Source: Ruminococcus_G sp050944415 (GTDB lineage: Bacteria > Bacillota > Clostridia > Lachnospirales > Lachnospiraceae). Taken from it: DNA of 46,816 bases. A model generated the notes under the pieces. That model saw nothing but the letters and a program-made list of their open reading frames with translations, was not told where the DNA came from and searched no databases. A program made the position numbers and the translations under genes. Of this stretch, positions 41,759 through 46,816 are shown in pieces. The number at the start of each line of letters is the position of its first letter. The stretch's first letter is position 1. The DNA lies in NCBI GenBank assembly GCA_050944415.1, contig JBMNRA010000016.1, positions 1-46,816 on the forward strand, read 5' to 3'.

Positions 41759-43028
41759 AAAAACCAGGCATAAAATCGTCGCAGCCGTTATGTCAATACT
41801 GATCTTTCTGCTCTTCGGTACATTCTGTGTAATTTATATCGCCAGTTATTCCGATATGATCAAAGAAAACCGGCAGGTGTTAAAACAATACGTGGACACC
41901 TACGTTCTTCCCTCTTCCCAAAATGAGGATGCTTTTCATAGCCGTCCGTCCAGAGGCCGGGAAGCTCCTCCCAATGAACCGCCCATGCTGGAACTTTCCA
42001 CGGTTTATTCTGCCGCCTTCTCTCTCTCAGGCGAAACTCTGGCTGCGGATACCGCTGATGTTTCCGTCTACAGTGAAGAAGAACTTACGCGTCTCGCAGG
42101 TGAGATCATCGACATGGGAAAAACAACTGGAATTACCGGAAACCTGATGTACCGCATGGCCGATAAGGGAGACTATATTCTGGTAGCCTTTCTGGATAAT
42201 ACCCTGATGCAAAGAAGCGCCGGTACGCTGATCCGCTATACCATGATCTTCGGAGCCGCTTCCCTGGTAATTATTTTTTTCCTCTCCCGGTATCTGGCAG
42301 GAAAAATTATCTCTCCTCTAGAGGAAAGTTATCAGATCCAGAAACAGTTTGTCTCAGACGCCGGACACGAATTGAAAACCCCTGTGGCGGTCATGGACGC
42401 GAATATCGAACTGCTTTCCCGTGAACTGGGAGAAAATCAGTGGCTTTCCAATATCCGTTACGAAAACGAAAGGATGTCATCACTGATTCTTCAGCTTCTG
42501 GATTTGGCCAGGACAGAAAATGTAATTCCCCATATGGAACCCCTGGATCTTGGAAGACTGGTGTACGGCGAGACGCTTCCCTTTGAAACGGTTGCTTATG
42601 AACACAATTTGATTCTGACCAGCAGCATTGACGATGATATCCGGGTAAACGGAAATACTCTTCAGCTGAAACAGCTTATCTCCATATTAATTGACAATGC
42701 CATCCGTCACAGCAGCAGCGGAAAGGAGATATGGATTACACTGGAGAAGGAAAAAAGCAAGGCAGTTCTGTCCGTTTCCAACAGCGGCGCTCCCATACCT
42801 CCCCAACAACAGCAGCACCTGTTCGAACGTTTTTACAGGACAGACCCGGCAAGAACCGCTGACGGCAAAAATTACGGCCTGGGGCTGGCTATTGCAAAAG
42901 CAATATCAGTATCACACAAAGGATCCATAGAGGTAAAATGCCGGGACGGGAAGATTTTCTTTATTGTCAGGATTCCCCTTTTGAAAGTAAAGGCTCATTC
43001 ATCTTTCACAAAAGAAACACAAAAATAG
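41751..43028 (+). CDS. Sensor histidine kinase of the OmpR-type pair
   Basis: This 425-residue membrane kinase has a first membrane helix (about 10-32), an external domain of about 125 residues and a second helix (about 160-180). The H-box FVSDAGHELKTPVAVMD has His206. An N-box ILIDNAIRHSSSGKE and YGLGLAIAKAI close the ATPase domain; no clear HAMP domain is visible. Two ATGs are near: the one at 41751 is seven bases from GAGG, the one at 41745 is only one base away, so I use the later. It overlaps the regulator by eight bases. The external domain is not recognised, so the signal is unknown. Confidence 0.92.
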   Translation: MFKKTRHKIVAAVMSILIFLLFGTFCVIYIASYSDMIKENRQVLKQYVDTYVLPSSQNEDAFHSRPSRGREAPPNEPPMLELSTVYSAAFSLSGETLAADTADVSVYSEEELTRLAGEIIDMGKTTGITGNLMYRMADKGDYILVAFLDNTLMQRSAGTLIRYTMIFGAASLVIIFFLSRYLAGKIISPLEESYQIQKQFVSDAGHELKTPVAVMDANIELLSRELGENQWLSNIRYENERMSSLILQLLDLARTENVIPHMEPLDLGRLVYGETLPFETVAYEHNLILTSSIDDDIRVNGNTLQLKQLISILIDNAIRHSSSGKEIWITLEKEKSKAVLSVSNSGAPIPPQQQQHLFERFYRTDPARTADGKNYGLGLAIAKAISVSHKGSIEVKCRDGKIFFIVRIPLLKVKAHSSFTKETQK

Positions 43029-43032
43029 AATG

Positions 43033-43068
43033 TTTTTCAATCCTTTTTCAATCTTCCCCCTGTAAAAT
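43033..43068 (+). promoter_or_regulatory. Direct-repeat site and -10 of the VTC operon
   Basis: TTTTTCAATC occurs at 43033-43042 and 43044-43053, exactly 11 bp apart, then TAAAAT at 43063-43068. The TTTCAAT core ends ten bases before the -10, nearly the spacing seen at the response-regulator promoter. Confidence 0.65.
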
Positions 43069-43091
43069 CAGCTCATCAGAAATACAGGGGG
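43056..43091 (+). repeat. Inverted repeat spanning the VTC start region and ribosome site
   Basis: CCCCCTGT (43056-43063) and ACAGGGGG (43084-43091) are perfect 8-bp complements; the right arm contains the VTC ribosome site. A transcript reading through from the kinase gene would contain both arms and could hide that site, whereas one starting at the local promoter (about 43075) would lack the left arm. Confidence 0.5.
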
Positions 43092-43098
43092 TATGTTT

Positions 43099-43827
43099 AT
43101 GTCATTCCAAACCGTTTTTAAACGATATGAAACAAAATATATTCTGACAAAGGCTCAGAAAAAACACGTGCAGAAAGCGATGGCGCATTATATGAAACCG
43201 GATCAGTACGGCCGGACTACTGTCTGCAATCTGTATTTTGATACGGATACATATCGTCTGATCCGTCATTCCATGGAAAAACCCGCCTATAAAGAGAAAC
43301 TCCGGGTGCGCAGCTACGGCCGCGCGGCGCCGGAAGATCCGGTATTTATCGAGCTGAAGAAAAAATACAAAAAAATCGTTTACAAACGCCGGATTGCTCT
43401 GCCGGAAAAAGACGCCATGAACTGGATACTGGGGAAGGATTCCTGCTTCCAGAACAGCCAGATTTCCGATGAAATCCGGTATTTTTTCCAGTACTACGAA
43501 AATCTGCATCCCACCGTTTTTCTTTCTTATGAAAGAGAAGCCTTTTATGCTCCGGACGACCCCGGCTTTCGGGTAACCTTTGACGAAAATATTCTGTGCC
43601 GCCAGGAAAATCTGTCCCTGGAATCGGAGTCTTACGGCACGCCTTTGCTTCCTGAGAAAACCTCTCTGATGGAAATCAAATGCCCGGGGGGAATTCCCCT
43701 TTGGATGACCCATACACTTACGGAAGAACACATTTATAAAACTTCCTTCTCAAAATACGGAACCGCATATCAGACTATGATCTATCCGCAGCTGAAACAC
43801 AGCGAAATCTTTACAAGGAGGCAGTGA
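43099..43827 (+). CDS. VTC-domain polyphosphate polymerase
   Basis: This 242-residue protein has the VTC catalytic tunnel domain known from yeast Vtc4, which makes polyphosphate from ATP. Landmarks are FKRYETKYILT (about 6-16), TVCNLYFDTDTYRLIR, KEKLRVRSYG, PVFIELKKKYKKIVYKRR (basic strand, about 87-104), FLSYEREAFY, RVTFDENI and LMEIKCPGGIP. The alternating Lys/Arg strands and the acidic metal ligands in IELKKK and EIKC fit an active enzyme. Two ATGs occur; the second (43099) has better spacing from GGGGG. It is followed by DUF4956 after three bases, the usual bacterial partner. Confidence 0.88.
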   Translation: MSFQTVFKRYETKYILTKAQKKHVQKAMAHYMKPDQYGRTTVCNLYFDTDTYRLIRHSMEKPAYKEKLRVRSYGRAAPEDPVFIELKKKYKKIVYKRRIALPEKDAMNWILGKDSCFQNSQISDEIRYFFQYYENLHPTVFLSYEREAFYAPDDPGFRVTFDENILCRQENLSLESESYGTPLLPEKTSLMEIKCPGGIPLWMTHTLTEEHIYKTSFSKYGTAYQTMIYPQLKHSEIFTRRQ

Positions 43828-43830
43828 CTT

Positions 43831-44526
43831 ATGCCTGATTCATTCTTTCACGGACTTTTTGATACCGACCTGACCGGAGTCATCACCGTACCGGACTTTC
43901 TGCTCTGTCTGGGTGTTTCTCTCATACTGGGGCTTGTCATGACTTTCTCTTATATGTACCGGACCCGCTATACCAAAAGTTTTGTTGTAACGTTAGCACT
44001 TCTTCCCGCTGTCGTATGCGTTGTGATCATGATGGTTAACGGAAACGTAGGTACCGGCGTGGCCGTAACCGGCGCCTTCAGCCTGGTCCGTTTCCGCTCG
44101 GTTCCCGGCACGGCAAAGGAAATCTGCGCTCTTTTCCTCGCCATGAGCGCCGGCCTTATCACTGGAATGGGATATCTTGGATTCGCCGCGCTGTTTACCG
44201 TTGTGCTGTGCTGTTTTTTTCTCTTATATAACCGTCTGGATCTTGGCGCGCGAAAAAATGCTTCATCCTATAAAACCGTATCTATCACCATCCCGGAAGA
44301 CCTGGACTATACGGACGTATTCGAAGATATTTTCAAAGAATACGCTTCGTCCCATGAACTGGTAACGGTGAGAACAACCAATATGGGAAGTCTGTTCCGG
44401 CTCACTTATCTTGTAACTTTGCGGGATATTTCCAGAGAAAAAGAGATGATTGACAAGATCCGCTGCCGCAACGGCAATCTGGAAATCTCCGTCACTCGCC
44501 AGGAAACCGCCGTGTCAGAGCTTTAA
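43831..44526 (+). CDS. DUF4956 membrane protein
   Basis: This 231-residue protein has about four membrane segments (about 18-150): VSLILGLVMTFSYMYRTRY, SFVVTLALLPAVVCVVIMMV, then GNVGTGVAVTGAFSLVRFRSVPG, a highly conserved turn, and two more helices. A cytosolic alpha/beta domain follows (about 150-231). The domain is repeatedly found beside VTC polymerases in bacteria; its activity is not established. Ribosome site AAGGAGG overlaps the VTC stop region. It may anchor the polymerase or handle the polymer at the membrane, which is inference from linkage. Confidence 0.88.
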   Translation: MPDSFFHGLFDTDLTGVITVPDFLLCLGVSLILGLVMTFSYMYRTRYTKSFVVTLALLPAVVCVVIMMVNGNVGTGVAVTGAFSLVRFRSVPGTAKEICALFLAMSAGLITGMGYLGFAALFTVVLCCFFLLYNRLDLGARKNASSYKTVSITIPEDLDYTDVFEDIFKEYASSHELVTVRTTNMGSLFRLTYLVTLRDISREKEMIDKIRCRNGNLEISVTRQETAVSEL

Positions 44527-44547
44527 AAAGGAGGCGTTTAAATTATC

Positions 44548-46518
44548 ATGAGAAAAAAGACTGCTTTACCATTGCCGGTTATCCTCACCGTCTGCCTTCT
44601 GGCAGGATGCAGTTCTTCCGGCAGCGTCTCATCTTCAGAGGAAGCTGCCCTGGAAATGACAGAAACGGCAGACACAGATGATTCAGCCGATACGAAAACA
44701 GGAAAGGCGGATGTTTCCCAGACAGACGAAGACATGTTCACCGACCGGGATCTGGACAGTGATTATGAGGAAAGCGAATGTGTCTCCATACAATTGGAGG
44801 GGAATTCCGCCCAGGCCAGTTCCGACAGCGTGCAGATTTCCGGATCTACCATTACCATAACGGAAGAAGCTGTCTACCTCATCTCCGGAACCCTGGATGA
44901 CGGCATGATTATCGTAGATGCGGATGACTCCGCCAAAATACAGCTGGTTCTGAACGGAGCAGAGATTACCAGCGAAACTTCCGCTCCCGTCTATATCCTG
45001 GAAGCGGACAAAGTTTTTGTCACCCTGGCTGACAACTCCGAAAATATTTTGTCAAACGGCGGCAGCTATACGGCCATAGACGACAGCAATATTGACGCTG
45101 TTATCTATTCCAAACAGGATCTCACCCTGAACGGAAGCGGCGCCCTCGCCATCTCATCCCCGGCCGGACACGGTATTGTCTCCAATGACGATCTGGTGAT
45201 CACATCCGGAACTTATACCATTACTTCCGCTTCCCACGGTCTGAAAGCAAACGACAGTATCCGCCTTACCGGCGATACATCCATCACCCTGTCTGCCGGA
45301 AAAGACGGATTTCACGCAGAAAATGATGAAGACACTTCTCTCGGCTTCATCTATATATCAGGCGGTACGGTAACGGTAGACGCGCAGGGAGACGGCATCA
45401 GCGCCGGCGCCTATGCGCAGATTTCAGACGGTACCTTTGATATACTGGCAGGAGGAGGCAGCGAAAACGGCACGAAAGAATCCTCCGATTCCTGGGGGGG
45501 ATTCAGAGGCGCCCCGGGAGGCGCCGGTCCGGGCGGATCTGACAGAGACAGCCGTCCACCCGATGGAGAAGGAAACGAAGGCGGCGGACGCTCCAAAAGC
45601 ATGGAACCTCCCAGCCTCCCGGATGAGTCACAGAATAACGCCGCAACGTCCCCTGTATCCGCACAATCCGTCATCAAAACATCTGCTGAAACTTCTCAAA
45701 ATACAGAAACCGCGGAAGATGACAGCAGCACCAGCATGAAAGGCATCAAAGCCGGAGGCAGTATGCTAATTTCCGGAGGCACTTTTACCATTGATTCAGC
45801 TGATGATTCCGTACATTCCAATGGCTCCATCACTCTGGAAGGCGGCACTTTTGAAATTGATTCCGGAGATGACGCGTTCCATGCGGATGAGACACTGACG
45901 GTCACGGAAGCCTCCATCAATGTTGCAGAAAGCTATGAGGGACTGGAAGCCCTTCATCTTAACCTGCAGGGTGGAGAAATTACACTGATCGCCAGTGATG
46001 ACGGGCTGAACGCGGCGGGCGGTACAGATTCCAGCGGCGCTGCCGGCGGCCGGGATGCCATGTTTGACGGCAGAGAAAATATGGCTTCTTCCAACGGCAG
46101 CATCACCATCTCCGGAGGGACAATACAGATTCAGGCTTCCGGCGACGGCATAGACGCCAACGGCTCCCTGGAAATCACCGGCGGCAGCGTCATCATAACC
46201 GGTCCCACGCAGGGCGATACCTCGATTCTGGACTATGACACTACCGGTGTTATCTCTGGCGGCACCTTTATCGGCACCGGAAGTCTGGCTATGGCACAAT
46301 CCTTCAGTGATTCCAAGCAGGGGGTAATTGCTTCCACTCTGGATGAACAATCTGCTCAAACAGAAATCACACTTACCGATCCCGAAGGCAATATCCTGTT
46401 CGACTATACACCGGAACTTTCTTTCAACATGGTTATCTTAAGCAGTCCCGACCTGACGGCCGGTGAAACTTACACTCTTGCCACAGGTACCGTTACAGAA
46501 AATGTTACGGCCAACTAA
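44548..46518 (+). CDS. Carbohydrate-binding-domain lipoprotein (Cthe_2159-like beta-helix)
   Basis: This 656-residue surface lipoprotein has a signal peptide ending in LLAGC (Cys21) and an acidic Ser-rich tether to about 75. Its beta-helix is built from repeated short turns such as ISGGTFTIDSADDSVHSNG, GTFEIDSGDDAFHADE, LIASDDGLNAAGG and IQASGDGIDANG. A Gly/Ser/Pro/Glu-rich insert of about 95 residues (about 305-400) splits it. This matches the Cthe_2159 carbohydrate-binding family, which often accompanies VTC/DUF4956. AGGAGG lies 13 bases before the ATG, longer than normal; an in-frame ATT seven bases after it is an alternative start. It ends before a strong terminator. Its ligand, perhaps acidic glycans, is unknown. 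Confidence 0.85.
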   Translation: MRKKTALPLPVILTVCLLAGCSSSGSVSSSEEAALEMTETADTDDSADTKTGKADVSQTDEDMFTDRDLDSDYEESECVSIQLEGNSAQASSDSVQISGSTITITEEAVYLISGTLDDGMIIVDADDSAKIQLVLNGAEITSETSAPVYILEADKVFVTLADNSENILSNGGSYTAIDDSNIDAVIYSKQDLTLNGSGALAISSPAGHGIVSNDDLVITSGTYTITSASHGLKANDSIRLTGDTSITLSAGKDGFHAENDEDTSLGFIYISGGTVTVDAQGDGISAGAYAQISDGTFDILAGGGSENGTKESSDSWGGFRGAPGGAGPGGSDRDSRPPDGEGNEGGGRSKSMEPPSLPDESQNNAATSPVSAQSVIKTSAETSQNTETAEDDSSTSMKGIKAGGSMLISGGTFTIDSADDSVHSNGSITLEGGTFEIDSGDDAFHADETLTVTEASINVAESYEGLEALHLNLQGGEITLIASDDGLNAAGGTDSSGAAGGRDAMFDGRENMASSNGSITISGGTIQIQASGDGIDANGSLEITGGSVIITGPTQGDTSILDYDTTGVISGGTFIGTGSLAMAQSFSDSKQGVIASTLDEQSAQTEITLTDPEGNILFDYTPELSFNMVILSSPDLTAGETYTLATGTVTENVTAN

Positions 46519-46565
46519 GCTGCCTGTCTCCTCTGCCGATTTTTATAAAATATAATTCCCAAACA

Positions 46566-46609
46566 AAAAGAGGCTGCCGCACTAATTACTTAGTACGACA
46601 GCCTCTTTT
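46566..46609 (+). terminator. Bidirectional terminator between the polyphosphate operon and tRNAs
   Basis: AAAAGAGGCTG pairs with CAGCCTCTTTT, with further pairs inside (ACTAA/TTAGT), flanked by A and T runs. It closes the plus-strand operon and the minus-strand tRNA transcript. Confidence 0.88.
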
Positions 46610-46613
46610 AAGA

Positions 46614-46685
46614 AGGCGCAGACCGGATTTGAACCGGTGAATACTGGTGTTGCAGACCATTGCCTTACCACTTGGCTACTGCGCC
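46614..46685 (-). tRNA. tRNA-Cys (GCA)
   Basis: A 72-base cloverleaf on the minus strand: acceptor GGCGCAG/CTGCGCC, anticodon loop CTGCAAC with GCA, T-arm CCGGTTCAAATCCGG, discriminator T as expected for tRNA-Cys. CCA is not encoded. Confidence 0.95.
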
Positions 46686-46693
46686 ATATAAAA

Positions 46694-46765
46694 TGACTCC
46701 AAGGGGATTTGAACCCCTGTTACCGCCGTGAAAGGGCGGTGTCTTAACCGCTTGACCATGGAGCC
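46694..46765 (-). tRNA. tRNA-Glu (UUC)
   Basis: A 72-base cloverleaf on the minus strand: acceptor GGCTCCA/TGGAGTC, anticodon stem CCGCC/GGCGG with loop CTTTCAC (anticodon TTC), T-arm GGGGTTCAAATCCCC. It lies eight bases upstream of tRNA-Cys in the same orientation. CCA is not encoded; the promoter must lie upstream, near or beyond the window end. Confidence 0.95.
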
Positions 46766-46816
46766 CCATGTTATGCTGCAGCCGTCTCCGCCTGCCCTTT
46801 TCTTCCTTAAACTCCC

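Overview
The window looks like a chromosomal segment of a low-to-mid GC anaerobic Firmicute, most likely a gut-type Lachnospiraceae or related Clostridia. This rests on gene content and style: AGGAGG ribosome sites, sigma-A promoters with 17-bp spacers, rpsF-ssb-rpsR, YesM/YesN-type two-component pairs, class II galT, MecA, sortase B and a VTC polyphosphate cluster. The genus is inference. I recognise no phage, insertion sequence or CRISPR array. Almost all DNA is coding; the first 530 bases are the only long gene-poor stretch.

Layout. (1) 1-530: AT-rich, with a consensus promoter and a very short peptide ORF pointing out of the window. (2) 531-8403 (minus): a sugar-uptake locus. It runs AraC-type response regulator, YesM-type kinase, a full-length RbsA-like protein that has lost its ATPase motifs, then substrate-binding lipoprotein, active ATPase and permease. 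(3) 8535-11762 (minus): hisC with a small membrane protein, and an NlpC/P60 cell-wall hydrolase with WalR-like boxes. (4) 11937-15798 (minus): galK-galT-galM, divergent from a LacI-type regulator; three operator-like sites repeat every 22 bp over the galK promoter. (5) 17047-19296 (plus): a LysR regulator and a URO-D-family protein. (6) 19378-22444 (minus): rpsF-ssb-rpsR, DUF951, sirtuin, sortase B and an initiator tRNA.

(7) 22529-28741: two tandem aspartoacylase-like genes (the second lacks the zinc and catalytic residues), a divergent M20 amidohydrolase, mecA, an Lrp/AsnC regulator and glutamate dehydrogenase. (8) 28798-40871 (minus): a nitrogen-compound block of class III aminotransferase, iron alcohol dehydrogenase, PucR-type regulator, a five-gene Urt-type ABC transporter, a cytidylate-kinase-like protein, a carbamoylase-type M20 hydrolase and an amidohydrolase. 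It looks built to import an amide, ureido or carbamoyl compound, release its nitrogen, and pass the amine through an aldehyde to an alcohol. (9) 41081-46518 (plus): an OmpR-type two-component system followed by VTC polyphosphate polymerase, DUF4956 membrane protein and a carbohydrate-binding lipoprotein. (10) 46614-46765: tRNA-Cys and tRNA-Glu.

Most notable: the motif-less RbsA paralogue encoded with a kinase that has almost no external sensor; matching 11-bp direct repeats upstream of both the two-component operon and the polyphosphate operon; three operons whose promoter is followed at once by an intrinsic terminator ahead of the first gene; and the aspartoacylase active/inactive pair. All functions are read from sequence patterns; no database search was run.
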